A stretch of DNA of 64,000 nucleotides from Acidobacteriota bacterium (lineage in GTDB: Bacteria > Actinomycetota > Acidimicrobiia > Spongiisociales > UBA5794), in NCBI GenBank assembly GCA_022562055.1, contig JADFQA010000003.1, positions 1 through 64,000 of the forward strand. The letters are read 5' to 3'. Positions 1 through 8,191 of this stretch are shown piece after piece. Numbering within the stretch: the stretch's first letter is position 1; each line of letters opens with the position of its first letter. The notes under the pieces are model-generated. The model ran no database searches and was not told the DNA's origin. It saw only the letters and a program-made list of their open reading frames with translations. The translations under genes were made by a program, and so were the position numbers.

Positions 1-1025
1 GCGGCTGCCTGCTCATCAATTGACCACAATTTTCGAATGGCTGAACCGTGAATGTGATTCGCGGCCGATTCAAGCACGGCATCTTTCAGTGGGTTCAGCG
101 GAGGGTTCGTTGCCAGACTAAGAGCCATCAACGCTTCGCCAGGGTTCTCTGTGCCTGGAACCGCCTCGAGGGCGGAGAGAACTTTGTACGTGTCCAGATA
201 CACTGGGATTTCGCTTTCGAAATCGATGAGCAGGTCGTGTTCGTTGCGGTCCTGGAACACGGTTGCTGACGAGAAGGCCAATCTTCCTCCGAGCATCCAG
301 ATGCATCGTTGTGCTACCCAGCCGCGCAAGATGTCGGTGAAGCGGAACGTGACGTTGCACGGCATGTAGAGAAACGGAAACGCTAGCTTTCTCCAGAACG
401 TGTTTTGCGAGTTGAACGGGGCGAAAACTCCCTCGTCCATTACGATCGGTTCGCGATCCCCGAACTGCGGGTTCTCGTTCACGACGAGACGATAGATTGC
501 GTCGACGTCTGGCTCTCCGTGCACGAGTTGCTGTTCAATCGCCACTGAAGTTTGCTGTTTTCGGCTAATTTCAAGCCGCTGACCACTTAAGACCAAATCG
601 AGGGGGTAGCCTCGCGGCCACACAGGCGCATCAGAGAAGTGTTGATAGATATTCGCGATGCGAGGTCCTGTGACGGTCGCGTACGCCCCAGATTCAGGGC
701 CGACCACGCCCCAGTTCGCCAAGGGTCGGTTGTCGTCGTCCGACTCAGCGATAACTTCTGGCCTCTCGGAAATCGCGTGCAGGTACCCGATGTTTTTGCG
801 AGAATAGTGGTCGAAAGGAAGCGCGGACGCCATGTCGGGAAAGTAGCGATTTTGGGAGTCTAGGTCGAGGTATAGGACATCGTTCCTCGCTGCCCAGGAA
901 TTCGGTGTCTTTCTGTCGCCGACGATCACCGTGGACCACTCGTCGAGCGCCGCGAATGCGTCAACTGCGGGTGTCGCATCGTTGATCGTCGTGATCACGA
1001 TCACCTTTTTTGCACCTGCGGTCAT
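1..1025 (-). CDS. STELLO/DUF288-like glycosyltransferase, partial (C-terminus off the left edge)
   Basis: The minus strand is open from an ATG at 1025 to base 1, giving 341 codons with no stop. A GGGAGG ribosome-binding site sits 7 bases before the ATG. Residues VGDRKTP (35-41), LPFDHYSRKNIGYLHAI (69-85) and the acidic SDDDN (95-99) match the core of the STELLO/DUF288 family, whose plant members are Golgi glycosyltransferases that assist cellulose synthesis. The DDDN is the likely nucleotide-sugar/metal site. It lies downstream of the aldolase and cytidylyltransferase genes on the same strand, about 255 bases after the latter, so a role in making or attaching a surface glycan is inferred. Donor and acceptor cannot be read from the sequence. 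Confidence 0.8.
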   Translation of the reverse strand, partial: MTAGAKKVIVITTINDATPAVDAFAALDEWSTVIVGDRKTPNSWAARNDVLYLDLDSQNRYFPDMASALPFDHYSRKNIGYLHAISERPEVIAESDDDNRPLANWGVVGPESGAYATVTGPRIANIYQHFSDAPVWPRGYPLDLVLSGQRLEISRKQQTSVAIEQQLVHGEPDVDAIYRLVVNENPQFGDREPIVMDEGVFAPFNSQNTFWRKLAFPFLYMPCNVTFRFTDILRGWVAQRCIWMLGGRLAFSSATVFQDRNEHDLLIDFESEIPVYLDTYKVLSALEAVPGTENPGEALMALSLATNPPLNPLKDAVLESAANHIHGSAIRKLWSIDEQAA

Positions 1026-1280
1026 ACTCGTACCTCCCGAGTGGATTTCGACGTGATGTGGTTCGACTGGGTCATCTTCGCACTGAGGTTGGTGGGAAGC
1101 GTTCGGCATCCGCCTCGACGGTCGTGATGTGGGCAAGCGCGCCTGTGGTCACAACTTTGTTTTTCTTCCAAACGGAATCCATGAGCCTGTCGCGCCAGAC
1201 GTGTGTCGACAAGTTCCGTAGCGTAGCCGTCGCGTAGCCGCATCTACCGCCATGTCGCGACACAGGTGGTCCGGCGAGAA
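1026..1280. other. Gap with no convincing gene
   Basis: Between the cytidylyltransferase stop and the STELLO-like start all minus frames hold only short unfamiliar ORFs. The longest, 1072-1374, mostly overlaps the cytidylyltransferase in another frame and ends in a lysine-rich stretch I cannot assign. It may be a spacer or the scar of a lost gene. Confidence 0.4.
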
Positions 1281-1949
1281 CTACTGGGGTTTTCCGGCGG
1301 TATGAAGCCTCTCCGCCATGGTGAAATCTCGTTCTTCGTCGATGTCTACCGCCTCGTAGGGGTCCATTTCCCACACCATCGTGTTGGACGTAATGCGGGC
1401 ATCTTCGTCGAAGAACGCGGTGCGCTCGAAGATGTACATGTTGGAGTTCTCGAGGTAGATCGGGTCGAGATCCTGGGTAGGCACCAACTCGTCGGGGTTG
1501 TGGTTGACGGCTAGCAGGTGCTTGTCATAGAGGCGTGCCTGGATGCGGGTCGCAGTGAACAGACTGGTGCAATTCTCGTTTTCGAGGTAGGCGGAGACTG
1601 CGGCGTCGATGGTTTTTGCCGAGAGCAGCGGGTTTGTGCAGTGGGTCTGGATGAGGTGGCCAATCTCGGGGTGGTCGATAAGGAAGTCTTTGATTATCCA
1701 GTTGACAGAAATGTCGTGGCCTAAGAGTTCTGGCTTGCGCATTTCTACTGTGACTGACGGGAATTTCGACGCCGATTCGGCGATGGACTCGCTGTCGGTG
1801 TTGATGTATATGTTTCCGACCAGGTTGGCCTCCTCGAGCGATTGCAGAATTGTGTGAAATAGCGGCTGGCCTCCGAAGCTCCGCATGTTTTTTCCCGGAA
1901 CCCGCTGCGATTCACCTTTGAGCGGGATGAGAGCATCGATTGTTGTCAC
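1281..1949 (-). CDS. Acylneuraminate/KDO-type cytidylyltransferase family protein
   Basis: The 222-aa product has the N-terminal signature IPLKGESQRVPGKNM (residues 8-22), the CTP-binding loop of CMP-sialate and CMP-KDO synthetases, followed by the expected alpha/beta layout with INTDSESIAE and HCTNPLLS segments. Family members transfer CMP to the anomeric carbon of a 2-keto sugar acid. The GTG start at 1949 overlaps the stop of the upstream aldolase gene as GTGA, so the two are probably translationally coupled. The substrate is probably a ulosonic acid made by that aldolase (inference). Length is close to that of family members. Confidence 0.85.
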   Translation of the reverse strand: MTTIDALIPLKGESQRVPGKNMRSFGGQPLFHTILQSLEEANLVGNIYINTDSESIAESASKFPSVTVEMRKPELLGHDISVNWIIKDFLIDHPEIGHLIQTHCTNPLLSAKTIDAAVSAYLENENCTSLFTATRIQARLYDKHLLAVNHNPDELVPTQDLDPIYLENSNMYIFERTAFFDEDARITSNTMVWEMDPYEAVDIDEERDFTMAERLHTAGKPQ

Positions 1950-2728
1950 GCTGGGGAGCTTCGGTCTCGGAGGTTCTCGATTTTGCTCGCGACATCTTTG
2001 ATGCGGTGTGCGAAAAACAGCATGTCAGACGCAAACGCTACGAACCGATACCCATCGTCTATGGCCTCTTGCAGCTTGGCCTCGTCCGGGTCTACGACGT
2101 GGATCCCCGCCAGAACATCGGGGCGCGCTACAACCTTGCGCACCCGATCGAGTGCCGCAATGACGCTTGGATGGTCGAACTGTCCGGGATATCCGAGCGA
2201 CGCCGACAGGTCGTATGGGCCGATGAAAAACCCGTCAACGCCATCGACTGCAAGGATTTCGTCGAGGTTGTCGACCCCCTCGACATGTTCGACCTGCATG
2301 ATGCACACCAAGTCGTGTTCTATCCTCTTGAGATATTCGGGGAAACCGAGGCCGTATTCCTGCGCTCTTGCAAGGCCGACACCCCGGGAGCCGATCGGTG
2401 GGTATGTGGCAGCACTGACAATCGCCTCCGCTTGGCTCGCCGTGTTCACCATGGGAGCAATGATCCCCGCAGCCCCGGCGTCGAGCACCTTTTTGATCTC
2501 CGACGGATCGTGGCCGCTAAGCCGCACCAGTGTGGGGCACCCGGCGAGATCAGCCACCCTGATGATCTTGCCGCACTGTTCGATGGAGATAGTTGTGTGT
2601 TCAAGATCGATGCACAGCCAATCGAACGGTCCCCGAGCGAGTATCTCAACGAGAGACTCATCTCCCAGTTGGATCCAGGATCCTATGGTCGGACGTTCCG
2701 CCCCGATGAGATGTTTCAGTCCTGCCAT
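1946..2728 (-). CDS. HpcH/HpaI-family class II aldolase
   Basis: A 260-aa TIM-barrel aldolase of the HpcH/HpaI (2-keto-3-deoxy acid) family. Visible are the metal ligands in QVEHVEG and GPYDLSASLG and the substrate arginine in LVRLSG. The family joins or splits pyruvate-type donors and aldehydes using a divalent metal. I start it at the ATG at 2728 because homologues begin just before the PTIGSWIQLG strand; a GTG at 2761 would add 11 residues. It is the first gene of a leftward operon with the cytidylyltransferase and faces the dehydrogenase gene across a short divergent gap. Here it probably acts in synthesis of a sugar acid rather than in aromatic degradation, since no catabolic genes are near (inference). 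Confidence 0.85.
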   Translation of the reverse strand: MAGLKHLIGAERPTIGSWIQLGDESLVEILARGPFDWLCIDLEHTTISIEQCGKIIRVADLAGCPTLVRLSGHDPSEIKKVLDAGAAGIIAPMVNTASQAEAIVSAATYPPIGSRGVGLARAQEYGLGFPEYLKRIEHDLVCIMQVEHVEGVDNLDEILAVDGVDGFFIGPYDLSASLGYPGQFDHPSVIAALDRVRKVVARPDVLAGIHVVDPDEAKLQEAIDDGYRFVAFASDMLFFAHRIKDVASKIENLRDRSSPA

Positions 2729-2823
2729 GGGCTCGCAATTCGGTCGCTGGAGAAGATTCACTTAGGCCACCGTAGGGTAGCCTAAAGGCCAATTCGGTCT
2801 CCGCATCTTGAAGGGCCTGGCTT

Positions 2824-3765
2824 ATGGGACAGCGCGCAATCGCGATCACCACATCCAATTTTGACATGACCAACCCGCTCCTCGAAGAGCTTCGGAGTGA
2901 AGGGTGGGAGATTGTTCGCAGCGACTACGGTCGAAAGCTCGCCGAGCAGGAAGTGAGCGATTTGCTATCGCAGTCGGGCATCGTTGGGATGGTTGCTGGC
3001 GTGGAGCTGCTCACCGAGGCCGTGTTCGCTGCCAACCCGGGCTTGCGAGTGATCTCTCGATGCGGGACCGGGTACGACTCGGTTGATCGTGTTGCGGCGG
3101 AGAATCATGGGATCATTTGCGTCAACACGCCAAACGCGCCTGCGGCCGCGGTTGCTGAACTGACTCTTGGGCTGATGTTGAGCGTTCTTCGCCGAATCGC
3201 TGAAGCCGATCGCAACATGAGGTCGGGTGTCTGGCAGGGATTGATGGGCTCACTTCTCGCAAGGCGCACCGTGGGCATCGTCGGGCTCGGTAGAGTCGGC
3301 CGCCGAGTTGCGGATCTCGTGAGTGCGTTTGGTGCGTCCGTCAGGTATTACGACCCAGAGATCGCCACCCCTGAGTACGACCGGGTTTCTTCGGTGGAGG
3401 AATTGGCTTCTCAGGTGGACGTCCTCACCGTTCATGTACCGCTCGATGACACGACGCGGGACTTGGTGAGCGCGGCCGTCATCTCAGCTTTACCGGAGGG
3501 ATCGATCATCGTGAACGCTGCACGTGGTGGTGTTGTCGACGAGGCGGCGGTGGCCAGGGCGTTGGAATCGGGGAGTCTTGGCGGTGCAGCTTTCGACGTA
3601 TTCGATCAAGAACCGTACGACGGCCCATTGCGCGCCTTCGACAACGTTGTCCTCACTGCTCACATGGGGTCGTACGCCCGTGAGGCCCGTGAGCTGATGG
3701 AAAGCGAGGCGCTGCGAAACCTTCTCAACGTGTTGCGTGAACTCGACAACAGAGGCACTGCGTGA
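2824..3765 (+). CDS. D-isomer-specific 2-hydroxyacid dehydrogenase (SerA/phosphoglycerate dehydrogenase-like)
   Basis: This 313-aa cytosolic NAD(P)-dependent oxidoreductase has the GIVGLGRVGRR dinucleotide-binding loop near residue 150 and the catalytic trio Arg (NAARGG), Glu (DQEPYDG) and His (TAHMGS). It lacks the C-terminal ACT regulatory domain of many SerA proteins, so it is probably not the housekeeping serine enzyme. It is read divergently from the aldolase gene and its stop overlaps the next start (GTGA). It may supply or consume the 2-keto acid used by the aldolase (inference). Confidence 0.85.
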   Translation: MGQRAIAITTSNFDMTNPLLEELRSEGWEIVRSDYGRKLAEQEVSDLLSQSGIVGMVAGVELLTEAVFAANPGLRVISRCGTGYDSVDRVAAENHGIICVNTPNAPAAAVAELTLGLMLSVLRRIAEADRNMRSGVWQGLMGSLLARRTVGIVGLGRVGRRVADLVSAFGASVRYYDPEIATPEYDRVSSVEELASQVDVLTVHVPLDDTTRDLVSAAVISALPEGSIIVNAARGGVVDEAAVARALESGSLGGAAFDVFDQEPYDGPLRAFDNVVLTAHMGSYAREARELMESEALRNLLNVLRELDNRGTA

Positions 3766-4439
3766 GTTCGCTTGTCGACGTTGTCGATCTTGTCATATTC
3801 GACTTCGACGGCACAATCTGCAATTCAGCAAATGTCAAGACCGATGCTTTCTACGACCTTTACCTGGAGGAGCAGGGACCAGAGTTTGCTACTCGGGTTC
3901 GCGAGTACCACCTCCACCATGCCGGCGTATCGCGATTCACCAAGATCGAGTACATCGAAGAACACATGCTCGGTCACCCGTGCACCGAGGAGCGGTTACA
4001 CGAGGTCGCCGACCGGTTCGGCGCTATCGTCACCGACAGAGTTGTGTCGGCTCAACTGATTCCTGGTGTTGCGGACTTTTTCGGCCGCTATGTTGGAACC
4101 GTTCCGATGGTCGTGGCATCGGCGGCCCCCACTGAGGAATTGCGCTTCATCGTGGCTGCTCGCGGGATCGGTTCCTGGTTCGACGAAGTGCAGGGCAGCC
4201 CTACGTCGAAGCCCGAGATCATCGCGAGCTACCTGAAGAGTCGGAAGGTCACCGGCGAGCGGACGGTCATCGTGGGCGACCAATTCTCCGATCTGGAGGC
4301 TGCCTCGGCAAACACGGTGATGTTCGTCGGGTACAGACTGCCCGACGAGGAACGAATGTTTTCAGACGGCACAACGGTGGTCCGCCATTTCAAGGACGTC
4401 GAAGATGCCGTCGTTGCTGTTGCTGTCGGAGCATCGTGA
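3762..4439 (+). CDS. HAD-superfamily phosphatase (phosphoglycolate-phosphatase-like)
   Basis: The 225-aa product carries HAD motif I FDFDGTICNS (nucleophile Asp and acid/base Asp), motif II VVASAAP, the motif III lysine in SKPEI, and motif IV GDQFSDLEAA. A helical cap follows motif I, as in type C1 HADs. The GTG start at 3762 overlaps the stop of the dehydrogenase. By analogy with KdsC in KDO synthesis it could remove phosphate from the ulosonate before CMP activation, but its substrate cannot be told from sequence. Confidence 0.85.
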   Translation: MSSLVDVVDLVIFDFDGTICNSANVKTDAFYDLYLEEQGPEFATRVREYHLHHAGVSRFTKIEYIEEHMLGHPCTEERLHEVADRFGAIVTDRVVSAQLIPGVADFFGRYVGTVPMVVASAAPTEELRFIVAARGIGSWFDEVQGSPTSKPEIIASYLKSRKVTGERTVIVGDQFSDLEAASANTVMFVGYRLPDEERMFSDGTTVVRHFKDVEDAVVAVAVGAS

Positions 4440-4498
4440 GTGGATCGGGTTGACGTGTGCTGGCCGCGCCCCCGTGCTGGTTTACTCCCCGCCGGGGA

Positions 4499-5623
4499 TC
4501 AAGGAGCGGCAGTCCAAGAAGTCTCGTAGTCTTTGAGGTCCCAGCCATGTTTTTCTGTGTGGGCACCTAGGTCGCGGCCGCTACGAATCGAGCTCGCGGA
4601 CACGTCAGCAACGACGAGTGGCGGCTCCACTGTGAACACCTTTGATGGAAACGCCACATCGATCTCTCGTAACGCGCCCGCATCGAATGGCCAGTCGAAT
4701 CGGTCGATCGCGGCGAGCGCCTGGGCAAAAACCGATGCGTCGAGCGCGATTGCGTAACTTCCGTTTGCCATGGCGCCCGGGTGCCGCAAGCGGGTCGAGT
4801 ATGACGAAAGCTTTGCCCGGTCGACCTGGGCACTACCGAGATAGACCAGCTTCCAGTCGTCGGGCAACTCGGGCCACGTTTGCGTAAAGCGCCTCCCGAA
4901 TTCTCGGTGCAACATTACGTCGTCATCGAAAATGAGAATTCGTTCGAGACCTTGCGTTCCGGCCTCGTGCAAAAGTGCCTGCATGGTCTTGAGGTATCCC
5001 CACGCTCCACGCGACTCAATCAGCTTGGTGCCGGTGTACCGCTCTGGAGGAAGGTCGGGTTTCGTTGCGCAGTACCGATCCCATTCTTCGTCGAACTCAG
5101 CCGCGGTACCGTCGACAGCGGGGAAGCGTGAGAACTCTATTCCATGCCGCTCGAGCATGGCGGCGACATGCCTCATCTTCTCTGCATCGCGATCGAGGTT
5201 CAACACAAAAACACTATCGAACTCGGTTTGGAGACTGTGACTCCCAGCAGGTGTTCCGTGCCGGCGTTGCTGCAGAGTCGGAGTTTCCGGAAGAAGACCT
5301 TCGATGCGGGCTACCTGACCAGGCAGATGGGACATGGGACCAAGAAGCAACTCCTGGCGGATGTCTTCGACGCGAGAGGCCAGTCTCGATGTGTTTGTCG
5401 CGAGCTTCTTTGAGCGTGTGCGAATCTGAGCAAGGTCTGTACGGAACGCACGTAGCAATGAAATGATTGTTATCCCCAGCAAATACAGAGACCCGAAGAG
5501 AAACGCAGCCGCAATCCATGCCGCGCGTTGCCAGGTGATGGCATTGGTCAGTGTGAGAGCGATGACGACTGCGCCAGCTGCGCCTGCGCCGATGGATGCT
5601 CCGAGAAGCAGTCGTGTGGGCAT
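4499..5623 (-). CDS. Membrane-anchored glycosyltransferase family 25 protein
   Basis: Two hydrophobic segments (about residues 5-27 and 31-56) are followed by a charged, coiled-coil-like stretch to about 110, then a GT25 domain from about 135. The GT25 marks are FVLNLDRD at its start, the IESRGAWGYLKT region, and the acidic metal-binding FDDDV with Asp 233-235. GT25 enzymes add sugars to LPS or other glycans. The paired N-terminal helices and coiled coil ahead of the catalytic domain are unusual and suggest membrane attachment with a cytoplasmic catalytic domain. It converges on the HAD gene and probably belongs to the same glycan locus. Confidence 0.85.
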   Translation of the reverse strand: MPTRLLLGASIGAGAAGAVVIALTLTNAITWQRAAWIAAAFLFGSLYLLGITIISLLRAFRTDLAQIRTRSKKLATNTSRLASRVEDIRQELLLGPMSHLPGQVARIEGLLPETPTLQQRRHGTPAGSHSLQTEFDSVFVLNLDRDAEKMRHVAAMLERHGIEFSRFPAVDGTAAEFDEEWDRYCATKPDLPPERYTGTKLIESRGAWGYLKTMQALLHEAGTQGLERILIFDDDVMLHREFGRRFTQTWPELPDDWKLVYLGSAQVDRAKLSSYSTRLRHPGAMANGSYAIALDASVFAQALAAIDRFDWPFDAGALREIDVAFPSKVFTVEPPLVVADVSASSIRSGRDLGAHTEKHGWDLKDYETSWTAAP

Positions 5624-5807
5624 GGAGGCAGTGTACCTGCGGATAATCCGGGTGCGACAGCTCTTGGGAGATGGGAGCAGGCGTTGCTAAGGGCATAAAC
5701 GTGTCAGCGTGTTTCGCCGACTTCATGCGGCGTTTTAGCAGAGGTGAGATAGCATGCTTGCTGGGTCTGCGCGGAATGCGTGGGGGTTGGCGAGTTGGGA
5801 GTGCACT

Positions 5808-6962
5808 ATGACGTCGGGGGATGAACAGCGAAAGTACCAGCAAGCGGGTCTGCCCAGCGTTTTTGCGGACAAGCGTGTCGTTATTGGGGGAGGGGCATTG
5901 CTGGTGGCCGTGATTGGGTTCGGCGTGTTTATGGCAGGCCGAAGCGGTAGCGATGAGAGCGTACCGACATCGACGACCCTGGTTGAGAGTCAGACCACAT
6001 CGAGCATTGTCGCCGGCGTGACACCCACGACCGTGTCCGAAACCAGTGGTGGCGGAGACGCTGAAACGCCTGTTGCTACGTCCGCACCGGTCAGCGTCAA
6101 CCCGCTCACCGGTGAAGCTCTTGACTCCGCTAACACCGGACAAGTCATCGCGGTGAAGGTCGACAATGGGCCGGCAGCGCAAGGCCAGATCGGGCTTCGC
6201 CAGGCGGGGGTGATTTTCGAAGTCCCTGTTGAGGGTGGCCTGACCCGATTCACCGCTCTGTTCTTTGACGACGTACCCATCGGGGTTGGGCCTGCCCGAT
6301 CCTTGCGTCCAGTGGATGCCGACCTGCTCGGACCTTTCAGTCCGATCGTCATCACGACAGGTGGCCGACCCTGGGTTGTGCGCGACGTCGAGGCGGCCGG
6401 TGTGACGATCTTGTCGGATGCTGAGTTCTTCGACCAGATCGTGCGGCAGGCACCGAGCAATCTGCTTGCGTTGGCAGCGAAGGCAGACGCGACGTCGGTG
6501 GGAGGACCTCCCGGAGTACAACCGTTCCGTTTTGGAGACAGTTTCGATGGCGACCCAGTCTCGGTCATCAACATCCCGCTCTCTGGCGGCATGGACGTAT
6601 CGTGGGCTGTGGGCGGCAATGGATGGGTACGCACCCAGAACGACTCGGTGTTCCAGGTCGCGGACACGTTCGACGGTGACATCAGCGACTTCTCCGTCGA
6701 CACGGTGATTGTCATGATGGTTGCCCAGCGCTTCGCAGGCTACGAAGACTCGGCTGGTGCGCCGGTGCCGACATTCGATGTCATCGGGTTCGGACGGGTC
6801 ATGGTGTTCTCTGACGGACAAGTCATCGAGGGCGAATGGCGCAGGGCTGCACAAGAGGACGGATGGATTTTCGTTTCGGATGCGGGTGAGGAGATCCTGA
6901 TACCGAAGGGTCGGCTGTTTGTCGAGATTGTGCCCCGGTTCGTGGACATCACCTTCGAATAG
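5808..6962 (+). CDS. DUF3048 (YerB-like) membrane-anchored protein
   Basis: The 384-aa product has a short cytoplasmic head, one transmembrane segment (VVIGGGALLVAVIGFGVFMA), a Ser/Thr-rich linker, and then the DUF3048 domain with NPLTGE, IAVKVDN, EVPVEGGLTRF and PARSLRP motifs. I start it at 5808 because GGGAG precedes that ATG at proper distance; an upstream ATG at 5754 is in frame. The biochemical role of DUF3048 is not established. A diverged paralogue with a lipobox is encoded at 23646-24719. Confidence 0.8.
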   Translation: MTSGDEQRKYQQAGLPSVFADKRVVIGGGALLVAVIGFGVFMAGRSGSDESVPTSTTLVESQTTSSIVAGVTPTTVSETSGGGDAETPVATSAPVSVNPLTGEALDSANTGQVIAVKVDNGPAAQGQIGLRQAGVIFEVPVEGGLTRFTALFFDDVPIGVGPARSLRPVDADLLGPFSPIVITTGGRPWVVRDVEAAGVTILSDAEFFDQIVRQAPSNLLALAAKADATSVGGPPGVQPFRFGDSFDGDPVSVINIPLSGGMDVSWAVGGNGWVRTQNDSVFQVADTFDGDISDFSVDTVIVMMVAQRFAGYEDSAGAPVPTFDVIGFGRVMVFSDGQVIEGEWRRAAQEDGWIFVSDAGEEILIPKGRLFVEIVPRFVDITFE

Positions 6963-7051
6963 ATTTCGGGTCCTGCCGGTGTCGCGATTCTTGCGCACAT
7001 CTTGAACATCCGTTAAAGATTTTGGCCCAAAAAGCCGATAGCGTTTGCGTG

Positions 7052-8170
7052 ATGTTGGCTTCTCTCGAGTTTCTACACCGTCGCGTATCTCTTGTTATGG
7101 CTTTGTTCGTCGTTGCCGCGTTACTTGGGATCGCGGTCCCACAGGCGCAAGCGGGGGACACTTCAGAGATGTACTTTCCCGTTGTGGGTAAGGTCGACTA
7201 TTCAGACACGTATGGTGCATGTCGCGGCACCGGGTGCCCTCGGACCCACCTCGGTGTCGACATCATAGCCGCCAAGCTCACACCTGTCGTTGCCGTAGCC
7301 GACGGGGTTGTCGGATGGGTAAAAGACACAGTTGGTGGGAACTGCTGCTCGATGTCAATCTCCCACGACGATGGCTGGGAGACCTACTACATCCACCTGA
7401 ACAACGACACACCAGGTACCGATGACGGCCAGGGTATCGGGATCGCCGCGGGCATCGCACCCGGTGTTCACGTGCGTGCGGGGCAACTCATTGGTTGGGT
7501 TGGTGATTCTGGCAACGCAGAGGCCACCGCGTCGCATGTTCACTTCGAGCTACACACACCCGACGGCACCGTGGTGAATCCGACACCGTATGTGGACGCC
7601 GCGCCTCGGCTGACTGCTCCGCTGCCCGCCGAACAGGAGGGCCAGTTTTGGGACGATGACACCTCGATACACCGCTTTGCGATCGATAAGATCGCCGCCC
7701 TTGGTATTACAAAGGGCTGCAACCCACCCGCCAACGATAGATTCTGTCCAGACAGGTCGATCACTCGCGGCGAGATGGCTGCTTTCTTGAACCGTGCTCT
7801 GAACCTGCCAATCCCTGTTGAAGACTACTTCGGTAACGACGCTGACACCCCGTTTGAGGCGGATATCAACGCAGTCATGGAGGCCGGGATCGGTTTCGGT
7901 TGTTCCGAAAGTGACTTCTGCTCGCAGGACCTGCTGCGCAGAGAAGAACTCGCCGAGCTATTCACACGGGCCTTTGGTTACACCAACGACGAAGGTCTCG
8001 ATCTGTTTGTCGATGACGAAGCGTCGGTGTTTGAGGATTCGATCAACAGACTCGGCGTTGCCGGCATCACGCTTGGGTGCAACCCACCCGACAACACGGA
8101 GTTCTGCCCATATCGGGAGCTGAGCCGGGCCGAGATGGCGACATTCTTTGTGAGAGCGCTCGACCTGTAA
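7052..8170 (+). CDS. Secreted M23 peptidase with three Cys-type SLH-like repeats
   Basis: An N-terminal signal peptide (cleavage near AQA-GD) is followed by a LytM/M23 metallopeptidase domain with its zinc ligands His66 and Asp70 in THLGVD, and His162/His164 in HVHFE. These enzymes cut peptidoglycan cross-bridges. The C-terminal third holds three SLH-like repeats, two with the GCNPP...FCP signature and the middle one with a shortened GCSES..FCS form. The start is uncertain: 7052 (ATG), 7097 (ATG) and 7022 (TTG) are in frame, and none has a good ribosome-binding site. It is the first of four proteins here that share the repeat type. Confidence 0.85.
   Translation: MLASLEFLHRRVSLVMALFVVAALLGIAVPQAQAGDTSEMYFPVVGKVDYSDTYGACRGTGCPRTHLGVDIIAAKLTPVVAVADGVVGWVKDTVGGNCCSMSISHDDGWETYYIHLNNDTPGTDDGQGIGIAAGIAPGVHVRAGQLIGWVGDSGNAEATASHVHFELHTPDGTVVNPTPYVDAAPRLTAPLPAEQEGQFWDDDTSIHRFAIDKIAALGITKGCNPPANDRFCPDRSITRGEMAAFLNRALNLPIPVEDYFGNDADTPFEADINAVMEAGIGFGCSESDFCSQDLLRREELAELFTRAFGYTNDEGLDLFVDDEASVFEDSINRLGVAGITLGCNPPDNTEFCPYRELSRAEMATFFVRALDL
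7646..8167 (+). repeat. Three SLH-like repeat units (C-terminal in M23 protein)
   Basis: Units of about 57-60 codons run aromatic-DDD..(S/D)IH..I..IA..GIT.GCNPP....FCP...(I/V)TR.(E/Q)MA(A/T)FL.RAL. They match SLH domains in the helix ending in RGEMAAFLNRAL but carry two conserved Cys per unit that classical SLH domains lack. Confidence 0.8.
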
Positions 8171-8191
8171 CGTCCGCTCGATGGCCCGCCG

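Noticed and set aside
1072-1374. Possible 100-codon gene between cytidylyltransferase and STELLO-like gene
   Set aside because: The first third overlaps the cytidylyltransferase in another frame and no family pattern is visible in the rest.
1940-2785. Plus-strand ORFs of 260-281 codons over the aldolase
   Set aside because: Both are mirrors of the HpcH/HpaI aldolase, which has clear family motifs on the minus strand.
5214-6998. Very long minus-strand ORF (594 codons)
   Set aside because: It lies antisense to the GT25 C-terminal part in another frame and across the DUF3048 gene. Its product is rich in Arg, His and Ser with no fold-like pattern.
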